A DNA stretch of 64,000 nt from JALORV01 sp963707445 (GCA_963707445.1 CAVPPW010000013.1:124001-188000), one strand, 5' to 3'; numbered from the stretch's first letter, positions 37,191 through 46,349 are shown. The notes: a model not told the origin generated them from the letters alone. Numbers and translations are program-made.

Positions 37191-37793
37191 TCAGCCGGTA
37201 TGCAGCTTCTTCATCGCCGCTTCGAACTTGCCGCAGGCAAGCAGTTCGATGATGCCTTCGCCTCGGTCGATCGCCTCGTCGATCAGCGCCTGTTCGTCGC
37301 GGCGCGGCGGGTGGAGAACGAAGTCGGCGACATCCTGTTCGAGTTGCAGAGGACGCGGGTGCCCGATGCCGATGCGCAGTCGCCAGAAATCGGCGGTTGT
37401 GAGCCGGGCTTGGGTGTCCTTCAGTCCGTTGTGGCCGGCGGTGCCGCCCCCGCGCTTCAGCTTGACGGTCCCCGGCGGTAGGTCGAGTTCGTCGTGCACG
37501 ACGAGGATTTCGGTCGGCAGGATCCGGTAGAACAGCGCGAGTGCGACCACCGACTGGCCGGAGCGGTTCATGTACGTGGTCGGCTTTAGCAGCCAGACGT
37601 CGTGCCCGCCCAGGCGGACGCGCGCGACATCACCCTGGAACTTGCGTTCCGAGCCGAAGCGCGCGCCCTCGCGACGCGCAATGGAATCGACCAGCCAGTA
37701 GCCCGCGTTGTGCCGTGTCGCCTGGTACTCGGCGCCGACATTGCCGAGGCCGACGACGAGGCGGATGCCGCGAGGGTGTTCGAGCGATTCCAC
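37191..37793 (-). CDS. pth: Peptidyl-tRNA hydrolase
   Basis: Recycles tRNA from peptidyl-tRNA released by stalled ribosomes. The catalytic histidine is in TRHNAGYW, and KPTTYMNRSGQSV, VVHDELDLPPG and GGGTAGHNGLKD are present. The usual GLGNPG near the N-terminus reads GLGNVG here. It has 200 residues and no frameshift. It follows rplY on the same strand but a strong terminator lies between, so it may have its own promoter. Confidence 0.95.
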   Translation of the reverse strand: MESLEHPRGIRLVVGLGNVGAEYQATRHNAGYWLVDSIARREGARFGSERKFQGDVARVRLGGHDVWLLKPTTYMNRSGQSVVALALFYRILPTEILVVHDELDLPPGTVKLKRGGGTAGHNGLKDTQARLTTADFWRLRIGIGHPRPLQLEQDVADFVLHPPRRDEQALIDEAIDRGEGIIELLACGKFEAAMKKLHTG

Positions 37794-37835
37794 GATCAGC
37801 GTGACGATAAGGGCGGTGCGGGCTGGGCGGGCAAG

Positions 37836-37870
37836 AAAACGGGCCCGCAGCCGTCATGGCAGCGGGCCCG
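37836..37870 (-). terminator. Rho-independent terminator between rplY and pth
   Basis: CGGGCCCGC and GCGGGCCCG form a 9-bp stem; on the minus strand TTTT follows. It lies about 45 bp beyond the rplY stop. Confidence 0.8.
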
Positions 37871-37914
37871 ATTGTGCCGGACGCCACCGGCCCACTCGGA
37901 CCGGTGCCAGGCGA

Positions 37915-38622
37915 TTACTTCTTCTTGTCGCCCTTTTCTTCCTTGCCGCCCTTGCCGGCAGCAGGGGCCGGAGCCGCGACGGGAGCCTTCTGCGCGGTGG
38001 CAGGAACGTCCGCCGCAGCGACAGGTGCTGCCGCCGCCACGACTTCCTCCTCCTCGACCTGTTCGCCGTGTGTCGATACTGCAGCGATCACCGGGTTTTC
38101 CTTGCCCTTCAGCACTGGAACCACGCCGGCCGGCAATTTGAGATCGAGGACGCGCACGGTCTCGTGGGCCTGCAGGCCCGACAGGTCGACTTCGATGTAC
38201 TCGGGCAGGTCCTTCGGCAGGCACGCCACGTTGACTTCGGACAGCACGTGGTTGATGAGGCCGGCGCCGAGCTTCACCGCAGGCGAATTCTCCTGGCCGA
38301 AGAAGTGCAGCGGAACGCGCATGTGGATCTTCTGGTTCTCCGACACGCGCTGGAAATCGATGTGCAGTACCAGCGGCCTGTACGGGTGCATCTGGAAGTC
38401 GCGCAGCAGCACGCGCTCCGACTTCCCGTCCAGTTCCATGTCGAGGATCGACGCGTGGAACTTTTCCTTGCGCAGCGCGTGGAAGAGCGGGTTGTGCTCC
38501 ACCTCGATCGCCTGCGCGGCACCGTCACCGCCATAGAGCACGCCCGGCACCTTGCCGGCGTGGCGCAGGCGGCGGCTCGCACTCGTGCCCTGCGCGTCTC
38601 GTTTGCTTGCTACGACTTTCAT
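37915..38622 (-). CDS. rplY: 50S ribosomal protein L25, Ctc (TL5) form
   Basis: Binds 5S rRNA. The long form has an N-terminal L25 domain (residues about 4-92: RDAQGTSASRRLRHAGKVPGVLYGG) and a C-terminal beta domain (about 100-190). A low-complexity tail of about 45 residues follows, first Ala/Val/Pro-rich, then Lys/Glu/Gly-rich (ending KGDKKK). It has 235 residues and is intact. It lies between prs and pth, with unusual secondary structure in the 189-bp region upstream. Confidence 0.95.
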   Translation of the reverse strand: MKVVASKRDAQGTSASRRLRHAGKVPGVLYGGDGAAQAIEVEHNPLFHALRKEKFHASILDMELDGKSERVLLRDFQMHPYRPLVLHIDFQRVSENQKIHMRVPLHFFGQENSPAVKLGAGLINHVLSEVNVACLPKDLPEYIEVDLSGLQAHETVRVLDLKLPAGVVPVLKGKENPVIAAVSTHGEQVEEEEVVAAAAPVAAADVPATAQKAPVAAPAPAAGKGGKEEKGDKKK

Positions 38623-38675
38623 TTGCTTCTCCAGTTGTAGGCAGCGGACCGCGACCAGTCACCACTGCGAGTTGC

Positions 38676-38695
38676 GATGCAGCAGCTGCTGCATC
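38676..38695. repeat. 20-bp perfect palindrome upstream of rplY
   Basis: GATGCAGCAGCTGCTGCATC reads the same on both strands. It lies 54-73 bp before the rplY ATG. It could be a protein operator, a cruciform or a leader hairpin. Confidence 0.7.
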
Positions 38696-38700
38696 CGACC

Positions 38701-38728
38701 GCGACGCAGTGCGGATTGCCTGCGTCGC
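38701..38728. repeat. Inverted repeat between prs and rplY
   Basis: GCGACGCA and TGCGTCGC form an 8-bp stem around a 12-base loop, five bases from the 20-bp palindrome. It is part of a run of hairpins in the rplY leader region. Confidence 0.6.
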
Positions 38729-38741
38729 AGTTACCTCAAGA

Positions 38742-38767
38742 AGATCGTGTGGCTTCGCCACCGATCT
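38742..38767 (-). terminator. Probable prs terminator or rplY attenuator
   Basis: AGATCG-GTGGC pairs with GCCAC-CGATCT with a one-base bulge and a 3-base loop. The minus-strand tail TCTTCTTG is moderately T-rich, and the plus strand has a TTTTT tail, so it may work in both directions. Confidence 0.6.
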
Positions 38768-38780
38768 TTTTCAAACCAAT

Positions 38781-38810
38781 CGCGCGAAAGTAGGTTTGTA
38801 CTTTCGCGCG
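38781..38810. repeat. 12-bp perfect hairpin directly after the prs stop
   Basis: CGCGCGAAAGTA pairs with TACTTTCGCGCG around a 6-base loop, starting one base from the prs stop codon. There is no T run after it on the minus strand, so it may protect the 3' end or pause polymerase rather than terminate alone. Confidence 0.65.
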
Positions 38811-38811
38811 C

Positions 38812-39771
38812 TCACTCGATGAACAGACTACTCACCGAGTCTTCGCGCGCAATGCGCCAGATCGTTTCGCCCAGCAGCGCCGCGCACGAGAGCGGTCGGA
38901 TCTTCGGACATGCCGCCGCTGCCGGACTCAGCGGGATCGTGTCGGTGACGACGAGCTCGTCAATCACCGATTGGGTCAGCCGCTCCACGGCCTTGCCCGA
39001 CAGCACCGGGTGGGTGGCATAGGCCATGACGCGGAGTGCGCCGTTGTCGCGCAACGCCTGCGCCGCCTGGCACAGCGTGTTCGCGGTGTCGACCATGTCG
39101 TCCATGATCACGCAGTTGCGGCCCTCGACCTCGCCGATGATGTGCATGACTTCGGCGACATTGGCGCGCGGCCGCCGCTTATCGATGATCGCGAGGTCGG
39201 CCTCCATTCGCTTGGCCAGTGCACGAGCGCGCACGACGCCGCCGACGTCCGGTGAGACGACGACGAGGTTGTCGTAGTTGTGCTTCCACAGGTCACCGAG
39301 CAGGATCGGGCTCGCGTAGATGTTGTCCACCGGGATGTCGAAGAAGCCCTGGATCTGGTCGGCATGCAGATCCATGACCAGCACGCGGTTGACGCCGGCC
39401 ACCTGCAGCATGTTGGCGATGACCTTGGCGCTGATGGCCACGCGCGCGCTGCGCGGACGGCGATCCTGACGGGCATAGCCGAAGTACGGAATCGCCGCGG
39501 TGATACGACCGGCCGATCCGCGCTTCAGCGCGTCGGCCATGATCATGATCTCCATCAGGTTGTCGTTGGTCGGAGCGCAGGTCGGCTGCAGGATGAACAC
39601 GTCTTTGCCGCGCACGTTCTCGAACAGCTCGACCATGACCTCGCCGTCGGAGAAGCGCGACACCTGCGCTTTGCCGAGAGGAATATTGATGTGGTGCGCC
39701 ACGGCCTGCGCGAGCTTGGGGTTCGCGTTGCCCGTGAACACCATCAGGTTTTCGGGGACCATTAGGGCCAT
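38812..39771 (-). CDS. prs: Ribose-phosphate pyrophosphokinase
   Basis: Makes PRPP from ribose 5-phosphate and ATP for nucleotide, histidine, tryptophan and NAD synthesis. The motifs FSDGEVMVELFENVRGKD, YARQDRRPRSARVAISAK and the PRPP-binding VIMDDMVDTANTLCQAA are intact. It has 319 residues. The second ATG of the family (LMVPENLMVFTG) is nearby, but ATG 39771 fits. It is followed by rplY and preceded by tRNA-Gln on the same strand, which may share its transcript. Confidence 0.97.
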   Translation of the reverse strand: MALMVPENLMVFTGNANPKLAQAVAHHINIPLGKAQVSRFSDGEVMVELFENVRGKDVFILQPTCAPTNDNLMEIMIMADALKRGSAGRITAAIPYFGYARQDRRPRSARVAISAKVIANMLQVAGVNRVLVMDLHADQIQGFFDIPVDNIYASPILLGDLWKHNYDNLVVVSPDVGGVVRARALAKRMEADLAIIDKRRPRANVAEVMHIIGEVEGRNCVIMDDMVDTANTLCQAAQALRDNGALRVMAYATHPVLSGKAVERLTQSVIDELVVTDTIPLSPAAAACPKIRPLSCAALLGETIWRIAREDSVSSLFIE

Positions 39772-39887
39772 GGCTCAGTGCCTGTCATGCAACTGCGTTC
39801 AGTTCATGGACCGCGCTGCTGGTCCGCAAAGCAACGCCGCGATGCATGGCACGCGGCGCAGTCGTGCATCACGACGATGCGGCGAAA

Positions 39888-39964
39888 TGGCTGGGGAGGA
39901 AGGATTCGAACCCTCGAATGGCGGAATCAAAATCCGCTGCCTTAACCAGCTTGGCGACTCCCCA
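39888..39964 (-). tRNA. tRNA-Gln (anticodon TTG)
   Basis: A full cloverleaf on the minus strand: acceptor TGGGGAG/CTCCCCA, anticodon stem GCGGA/TCCGC with loop TTTTGAT, so anticodon TTG at 39930-39928; T-loop TTCGAAT; and CCA encoded. It lies 116 bp upstream of prs, a conserved neighbour in many Proteobacteria. Confidence 0.97.
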
Positions 39965-40041
39965 GCGCGAAACCGAATTCTTTGAAACGGCGCTGTACTG
40001 CTCGAACCCTTTCGCGGCCGGGCCGCGCACCGGGCTCAGTA

Positions 40042-40951
40042 CTACCAGGCCGCGAGCGGATGCTCGCTGAGGCCTTTGACGGCCCAACCGCGCCATCCCG
40101 GCGGCAATTCCGCGACCGCCGCGCGAGCCGTTGCATCGTCGGGGACGACTGCAAAGGCCGCGGAGCCGGACCCTGTCATGCGGGCCGGTCCGAAGCGCGC
40201 CAGATGCTCGATCACCTCCGCAACGACGGGGTATCGGCGCCGCACGACTGCTTCCAGATCGTTCGCGCCGAAGCTCGCCAGCGATTGCGCCAGCATCCCG
40301 CCACCGCCGGATTCGCGGTCTTCTGCACCTATCTGCGACCCAGGAGCAGCGGCCGCAGAAAAGTCTGACATTTTCGTGGCTTTGGTATTTCGTGTCAAAC
40401 CGCGATCGGCGAAGATTTCCTGTGTCGAAACATGAACTTGAGGCCAGATCAGTGCGTAGTGTGCGGGCCTGCAGAGCGAGTGGGCTCAGGCGCTCCCCGC
40501 GGCCTTCGGCAAAGGCGTTATATCCGCGCACGAAGAACGGAACGTCGGCGCCAATTTCCAGCGCGATGTCGCAGAGTCGTTCGCGGTCCAGTTGCGTGGC
40601 CCAAATACGGTTCAATGCAAGCAGCGTCGTCGCCGCATCGGACGAGCCGCCGCCGAGGCCAGCGCCAGCCGGGATGCGCTTGGTCACACGGATATCGGCG
40701 CCGGTGCGGCCGCCGGTGCGCTCGCGCAGCAGGCGTGCGGCGCGCAGCGGCAGATCCTCTGCCGCGTCGCCGACGAGATCGCCCGAGCGGCGCAGGTCGC
40801 CGTCCGCGCGCAATTCGACGTCGATCCAGTCGGCAAGATCAATCAGCGCGAAAGCACTCTGCAGCTCGTGGTGGCCGTCAGCGCGGCGTCCCAGTACATG
40901 CAGAAAAAGGTTCAGCTTGGCCGGTGCCGGCAGGGCGAGGGCGCGTTCCAC
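40042..40951 (-). CDS. ispE: 4-diphosphocytidyl-2-C-methyl-D-erythritol kinase IspE (one apparent frameshift)
   Basis: A GHMP kinase of the MEP isoprenoid pathway. The N-terminal PAPAKLNLFLHVLGRRADGHHEL and the ATP loop PAGAGLGGGSSDAATTLL are in the first frame. After a surplus base near 40478 come the second-frame MTGSGSAAFAVV motif and the C-terminus PPGWRGWAVKGL. Corrected length is 302 residues. It is encoded 22 bp after lolB on the same strand and ahead of tRNA-Gln, the usual lolB-ispE-tRNA-prs order. Confidence 0.93.
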
Positions 40952-40973
40952 GGGAGCAGGAGTCTCAGTGCCC

Positions 40974-41531
40974 TTAATCAGGGGACTCGATGATCAGCCG
41001 CACCGAAACACCGGGCTCGGCCGCCGATGCCGCGCGATCGAACTGCAGCCGGCGCGGCCGCTGGGCCGGGCCCGACACTTCGGTAATTCGAATGATCCAG
41101 CCGTCCTGCCGGATTTCGCTAATGCGCTCGCCCTCGCGACTGATGCTCGCTTTACGTGCCGGATCGGGCTGACCCTCGAGCCAGTGCGACAGGCCGGCGA
41201 CCGGCAGGCGCCACCCAAGCGCCTGCTGCAGAAGTTCGTCTGCGTCTGGACCGCTAATTCCCTGCAGCTTGCCGTCGGTGACGGTCGCGTGTCCGGGCTC
41301 AATCTCGATGCGCGCGAGGGTCGTACCCACCGGCGTCGCGAGCTCGATCAATTGCTGTTGACCACGCATTTCGATCAGAAAGCGGCCGCTGACGCTGTCG
41401 CGACGCTCACCGGAGTCGGCAGTCGCGACGAAGCGACCCGCGTAGCTGCGTTCGGGTGCGGATGGCGGCGTGGTCGCACACGCACTCAGCGCGATCGCGA
41501 TGATGGCGATGCCCGCCCGAAAACGCGACAT
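40974..41531 (-). CDS. lolB: Outer-membrane lipoprotein receptor LolB
   Basis: Accepts lipoproteins from LolA and inserts them into the outer membrane. The 185-residue precursor has a signal peptide ending in the lipobox ALSAC (Cys about residue 18). A beta-barrel half-pipe follows with FLIEMRGQQQLIELATPVGTTLARI cut by conserved turns, and a GWRLPVAGLSHWLEG block. ATG 41531 overlaps the upstream TPR gene stop by one base (TGATG). No frameshift. Confidence 0.9.
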   Translation of the reverse strand: MSRFRAGIAIIAIALSACATTPPSAPERSYAGRFVATADSGERRDSVSGRFLIEMRGQQQLIELATPVGTTLARIEIEPGHATVTDGKLQGISGPDADELLQQALGWRLPVAGLSHWLEGQPDPARKASISREGERISEIRQDGWIIRITEVSGPAQRPRRLQFDRAASAAEPGVSVRLIIESPD

Positions 41532-43354
41532 CACAGGCCGATACGCAGTCGCGCGATCGTCGACTTCAGCAATTCGTTGCTCGGTTCCTTGGCCTTCGCC
41601 TCGCGCAGCAGCACGCGCGCACGCGTCTGGTCGCCCTGGGTCCACAGCACCTCGGCGAGATGGATGCCGACCTCGGCGTCCGGCCGCGCCTCGTAGGCGA
41701 GCTCGAGATACTTGCGGGCGTTGGCAAGATCGCCCATCCGGTAGTAGACCCAGCCCATCGAATCGAGGATAAATGCGTCGTCTGGTGCGAGTTGGTGCGC
41801 CTTCTCGATGAGCTGCAGCGCCTCGGGCAGCCGGATGCTGCGGTCGGCAAAGGTGTAGCCGAGCGCGTTGTACGCATGCGCATAATCCGGCCGCAATTCG
41901 ATCACGCGCCGCAGCTGGCGCTCCATCGCCTCGATGCGGCCCAGCTTTTCTGCAGTCATCGCAGTGTCGTAGAGCAGTGCCACGTTGTCCGGCGACTTTT
42001 CCAGTGCCTGCGTCAGCAGATTGAGCGCCTCTTCGTAGCGGCGCGTTTCGCGCAGCACCTGGGCTTCGGCGAGCACCAGCTGAATCCGCTCGTCGGCAGA
42101 ACCGGCTGACACGCCGCGCAGCATTTTGCGGGCGTCCTCGGGGCGCTGCATCTTCGTGAGCACCAGGGCCTCGCGCACGCGCGCCGGCACATACTCGTCG
42201 CCGCCTTCCACGCGGTGCAGCCACTGGAGCGCCTCGCCGTACTGCTTCTCATCCTCGGCGATTTGCGCGAGGTACAGATAGACCTGGTCGAGATCGCGCT
42301 CCTCGCCGGACTGGTTTGCGACCAGTTCCAGATAGCGCGTGAAATATGTGCGTGCTTCGCTGCGAAGATTGCCCTGCAGCGAGAGCAAGGCCAGCGAATA
42401 CAGGAGGTCCGGATTGTTCGGCTCGGCCTTCAGCAATTCCTCGAACTGCGCGCGTGCCGCCGGATACTGCTTGTCGGCCACCAGCATCCGCGCGTATGCC
42501 AACCGTACCTCGGGCGAAGGGTTCGGCCGCGCCAGCATCTTTCGCAGCAACTCGAGAGCTGTTGCGCGGTCCGTGGTCTGCAGGAACACCACGGCCGCCA
42601 GCACCGTGGCGTCGGAGTCCGGCTGCAGCGCCAGCGCAGCGCGCGCCTCTTCGGTGGCGCGCTCCGGCATTCCTGCGGCCTGCGCCCCTGCCGCAAGCAC
42701 GAGATGGACGCCGGCATTCGCGAGGTAGGGCTGCGCCAGACGCTCGAGCAGGCCGAACGCGCCGGCTCGGTCCTGCGCGCGACCCAGTTGCCTCTGGAGC
42801 CGACCGAGCTCGAGCGCCGGATTGGCGGCGTCCTTCATTTCGGTAACAAGCAGGGCGTAGGCATCGTCGAAGCGGCCGCTGCTGGCAAACAGCAGAGCGA
42901 GCGCCTGCCGCGCCTCCTTCGAGGTCGGCGCGAGCTGACGCCACAATTCGGCCGCCTCGACACTCTGCTGCAGCGCACGGCCTTGCAACGCGAGTTCCGT
43001 CGCGCGGCGCGCCAAGCGCGGATCGCGCGTCTCGCGCGCGAGCTTCAGATAGATCGAATAGGCGGCGCCCAGCTCGCCCTGCTGGGCCGCGAGTTCCGCC
43101 GCCATCAGCTGATACAACAGCGCGCCGGTGATTGGCACTTCGGGAAGCGCTTCGGGGTCGCCCGGTTTGGCGCTCGCGCCTGCCGTGCCGGCTGCCGTCG
43201 CGGCCGAGGCTTGCGCGGATGCAGCGGTCGGCGTAGCTGTGGGCGCGGGACCGGTCTCGGCCGGACGCGTTGCGCACCCTAGAATCGCAACCGTGGTCAG
43301 GAGCGGGATCAGCCGCGCGAGTTCGGTCGCGCGACGAGCGAATGACAGCAGCAT
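41531..43354 (-). CDS. TPR-repeat lipoprotein
   Basis: A 607-residue protein with a signal peptide and lipobox (AILGC, Cys about residue 27), then a Thr/Ala-rich linker and about ten to twelve tetratricopeptide repeats to the end (for example AYNALGYTFADR, ILDSMGWVYYRMGD). In many Burkholderiales such a gene stands between mutM and lolB. The neighbourhood suggests an envelope role, perhaps with LolB, but no function is proven. ATG 43354 is chosen because the signal peptide begins there. Confidence 0.85.
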   Translation of the reverse strand: MLLSFARRATELARLIPLLTTVAILGCATRPAETGPAPTATPTAASAQASAATAAGTAGASAKPGDPEALPEVPITGALLYQLMAAELAAQQGELGAAYSIYLKLARETRDPRLARRATELALQGRALQQSVEAAELWRQLAPTSKEARQALALLFASSGRFDDAYALLVTEMKDAANPALELGRLQRQLGRAQDRAGAFGLLERLAQPYLANAGVHLVLAAGAQAAGMPERATEEARAALALQPDSDATVLAAVVFLQTTDRATALELLRKMLARPNPSPEVRLAYARMLVADKQYPAARAQFEELLKAEPNNPDLLYSLALLSLQGNLRSEARTYFTRYLELVANQSGEERDLDQVYLYLAQIAEDEKQYGEALQWLHRVEGGDEYVPARVREALVLTKMQRPEDARKMLRGVSAGSADERIQLVLAEAQVLRETRRYEEALNLLTQALEKSPDNVALLYDTAMTAEKLGRIEAMERQLRRVIELRPDYAHAYNALGYTFADRSIRLPEALQLIEKAHQLAPDDAFILDSMGWVYYRMGDLANARKYLELAYEARPDAEVGIHLAEVLWTQGDQTRARVLLREAKAKEPSNELLKSTIARLRIGL

Positions 43355-43439
43355 GAGGGAGGCGCGTGCGTCAAAGCACGCTGCGAGCGGGATCGTCCTC
43401 ACATTATCAGAACGGGCCTGATCCGTTTTCCGAAGTCCA

Positions 43440-44264
43440 ATGCCGGAACTGCCTGAAGTCGAAGTGACACGTCGCGCGCTCGCGCCGGCAGTCGAGCGCC
43501 GCACGGTGCTCGCGACCGAGGTGCGCGAGCACCGCCTGCGATGGCCGGTTGCCGACCTTTCGGTGCTGCTGGGTCGGCGCGTCGAACGCCTGGCGCGCAG
43601 AGGCAAGTACCTGTTGTGGGAATTCGCGCATGGCACGCTGATCTCGCACCTCGGCATGTCGGGCGCGTGGCGCGTCTGGCCCCACGGCGGCGCACCGCCG
43701 CCGCGTGCGCACGACCATGTTGACCTTGCGTTCGAAGAGCATCTGATCCGACTGACCGACCCGCGCCGCTTTGGTGCCCTGCTGTGGCATCCGGCGGCCG
43801 CAGGCCCCGTGACACAGCATCCGCTGCTGGCGCAACTCGGTATCGAACCATTTGACGTGCGTTTCGACGGAGCGGTTGTTTACGCCGGCACGCGAGGCCG
43901 CACGGCGTCGATCAAGCAGGTCCTGCTCGCGGGCCAGGTCGTCGTCGGCGTCGGCAACATCTACGCATCCGAGGCCCTGTTTCGTGCGGGGATTCACCCG
44001 GCGACGCGCGCGTCACGCTTGAGCCGGATGCGCTGCGAACGCCTTGCGCTTGCCGTTCGCGAAGTTCTGAACGACGCGATCGGCGCGGGCGGCAGTACCT
44101 TGCGCGACTTCTACTCGACGGCAGGCGAAGAGGGCTATTTCATGCTGGACGCCGCAGTCTACGAGCGGGCCGGGGAGCCGTGCCGCCTCTGTGGTACGCG
44201 CGTGCGCCGACTGGTCCAGGGACAGCGCGCGAGTTACTACTGCCCGTCCTGCCAGCGGCGCTGA
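43440..44264 (+). CDS. mutM: Formamidopyrimidine-DNA glycosylase
   Basis: Removes 8-oxoguanine and ring-opened purines. The catalytic N-terminus MPELPEVE with Pro2 nucleophile and Glu3 is exact, as are HLGMSGAW and the C-terminal zinc finger (CRLCG and CPSCQRR). It has 274 residues and is intact. Together with mutY 2.1 kb downstream it forms a GO repair pair, divided by the dynamin-like gene. Confidence 0.97.
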   Translation: MPELPEVEVTRRALAPAVERRTVLATEVREHRLRWPVADLSVLLGRRVERLARRGKYLLWEFAHGTLISHLGMSGAWRVWPHGGAPPPRAHDHVDLAFEEHLIRLTDPRRFGALLWHPAAAGPVTQHPLLAQLGIEPFDVRFDGAVVYAGTRGRTASIKQVLLAGQVVVGVGNIYASEALFRAGIHPATRASRLSRMRCERLALAVREVLNDAIGAGGSTLRDFYSTAGEEGYFMLDAAVYERAGEPCRLCGTRVRRLVQGQRASYYCPSCQRR

Positions 44265-44390
44265 CAGCGCGACAGTGGGCTGTCGTGCATCGATTTGCAC
44301 CGGATGTCGGTGCGTTTTCATGTCATGGTCATGGGACTCGCCGGCGGGGGCCTGTGATAGATTGAAACGACCCTGCTTCCGGCGTGGCCC

Positions 44391-46349
44391 ATGGCCCAGC
44401 TAGCTTCGAGCTTCGAGGAATACGGCCAGTGGCGCGACACGCTGGCACATGCCATTGCGCAGTTGCGGCAATGGTTGGTCGAAGGCGACATGCTGGATGC
44501 CGATGCGGCTCGAAGGGTCGACGTTGCGCTCGACCGGCTGGCCGAGGACAAGCTCGTCATCGCCTTCGTCGCGGAGTTCTCGCGCGGCAAGTCCGAGCTG
44601 ATCAACGCCATTTTCTTCGCGGACTACGGCAAACGTATCCTGCCGTCGTCGGCCGGGCGCACCACGATGTGCCCGACCGAACTGCTCTACGACGAGTCGC
44701 TTCCCCCATGCATCCGCGCGTTGCCGATCGAGACGCGGAGCCGGCACGGCTCCACTTCCGACTTCAAGCGGCTCAACGAGGAGTGGCAGGTCTTTCCGCT
44801 CGATACGAGCTCGGCCGATGGAATGCTGAACGCCTTCAAGATCGTCGCAGAGACGACCCGGGTGCCGGTTGACGAGGCGCGCAGCTATGGCCTGTTCGAC
44901 GCGGACGATCCCGATCAGGCGGTCGCGCTCGACAAGCACGGCATGGTCGAGATCTCGAAGTGGCGCCACGCAATCATCAATTTTCCGCATCCGCTGCTGC
45001 GGCACGGTCTGGTGATCCTGGACACACCGGGGCTGAACGCGATCGGCACCGAGCCGGAACTGACGCTGTCGCTGGTCCCGAATGCGCACGCGGTGCTGTT
45101 CGTGCTGGCCGCCGACACCGGCGTCACCAAGAGTGACCTCGACGTCTGGCGCCACGTCGTCGGCGACGCCGGACACAGGAACCACATCGCGGTACTCAAC
45201 AAGATCGACGGCCTGTGGGATGCGCTGAAGACGCCGGGCGAGATCGAGCTCGAGGTTCGGCGCCAGTGCGCCGGCGTAGCCGCAACGCTCGGGCTGGAGC
45301 CGATGCGAGTCTTTCCGGTCAGCGCGCAAAAGGGCCTCGTCGCCAAGGTGCAGAACGACCCGGTGCTGCTGGAGGCGAGCCGGTTGCCGCTGCTCGAAGA
45401 GGCGCTGATCGATCTGCTGGTGCCCGCCAAACAGCAGATCGTGCGTGACCAGACCGTCGCGCAAGTCGAGCGCGTCGCCTCCGAGGCGCGCCAGATGCTC
45501 GGCGCGCGCGAGCGCGGCGTGATGGAACAGCTGTACGAACTGCGCGGTCTGCAGGGCAAGAATCAGAGCTCGATCGAGCGCATGACGCGCCGGGCGCTCG
45601 CCGAACAGCGCGAGTTCGAGGAGGTCGTACGCAAGATCGTCGCCGCGCGCGTGGTGCTGCACAAGCTTTCCGAAAAGCTGTTTGTGCCACTGCGCGTCAC
45701 TACACTGCGCGCGCAGGTCCTCGCCACGCGCAACACGATGAAGAAAACGCAACTTTCGCCGACGATCACCGCGGCCGTGCGGGAGTACTTTTTCAGCCTG
45801 CGCGATCTTCTGCGCGACGCCAATGCCAAGGCGCTCGAGGTCGAGCAGATGGTCCTCGGCGTGCAGCGCCGCTTCGCCGAGGAACTGGGCTGGAGCCTGA
45901 GCCCGCCGATGCAGTTCTCGCTTGACACTTACATCGCGGAGCTCGAGCGGGCGGAGCAGGCGTACCGCTCGCAGTTCGGTGCCCTCGCGGTACTGACGCG
46001 GGACCGCTGGACGCTGATGGAGCGATTCTTCGAGACCGTCGTCGCCAAGTCGCGCGAGATCTTCGCAGCGGCGGAACGCGATACCGAGGCCTGGGTCAAG
46101 TCCCTGCTGCCGCCGATCGAACTGCAGGTGCGCGAGCAGCGCGCCCAGTTGCGCAAACGCGCCGAATCGATCTCCAAGATTCGCGATGCGCAGGGTTCGC
46201 TGGACGAGCGCATTACCGAGCTCGAGCAGGCGCTCGAGGACACACAGGCGCGCCTTGCCGCACTGAAGCGGCTGTCCGATCGCGTCAACGAGATTGGCGC
46301 CCGCATCCCGGACGAGGGGACACTGGCGCAGGAAGCGCTCGCGGCCTGA
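44391..46349 (+). CDS. Bacterial dynamin-like GTPase
   Basis: A 652-residue protein with an N-terminal GTPase domain and a long helical stalk. G1 reads FSRGKSELINA, the T-rich switch SSAGRTTMCPTELLYD, G3 DTPGLNAIG and G4 NKIDGLWDAL. From about residue 360 the sequence is almost all charged heptad helices, including RITELEQALEDTQARLAAL near the end. No transmembrane helix is obvious. A gene of this type occupies the same mutM-mutY interval in other Burkholderiales. Its role, perhaps in membrane remodelling or stress, is unknown. Confidence 0.85.
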   Translation: MAQLASSFEEYGQWRDTLAHAIAQLRQWLVEGDMLDADAARRVDVALDRLAEDKLVIAFVAEFSRGKSELINAIFFADYGKRILPSSAGRTTMCPTELLYDESLPPCIRALPIETRSRHGSTSDFKRLNEEWQVFPLDTSSADGMLNAFKIVAETTRVPVDEARSYGLFDADDPDQAVALDKHGMVEISKWRHAIINFPHPLLRHGLVILDTPGLNAIGTEPELTLSLVPNAHAVLFVLAADTGVTKSDLDVWRHVVGDAGHRNHIAVLNKIDGLWDALKTPGEIELEVRRQCAGVAATLGLEPMRVFPVSAQKGLVAKVQNDPVLLEASRLPLLEEALIDLLVPAKQQIVRDQTVAQVERVASEARQMLGARERGVMEQLYELRGLQGKNQSSIERMTRRALAEQREFEEVVRKIVAARVVLHKLSEKLFVPLRVTTLRAQVLATRNTMKKTQLSPTITAAVREYFFSLRDLLRDANAKALEVEQMVLGVQRRFAEELGWSLSPPMQFSLDTYIAELERAEQAYRSQFGALAVLTRDRWTLMERFFETVVAKSREIFAAAERDTEAWVKSLLPPIELQVREQRAQLRKRAESISKIRDAQGSLDERITELEQALEDTQARLAALKRLSDRVNEIGARIPDEGTLAQEALAA

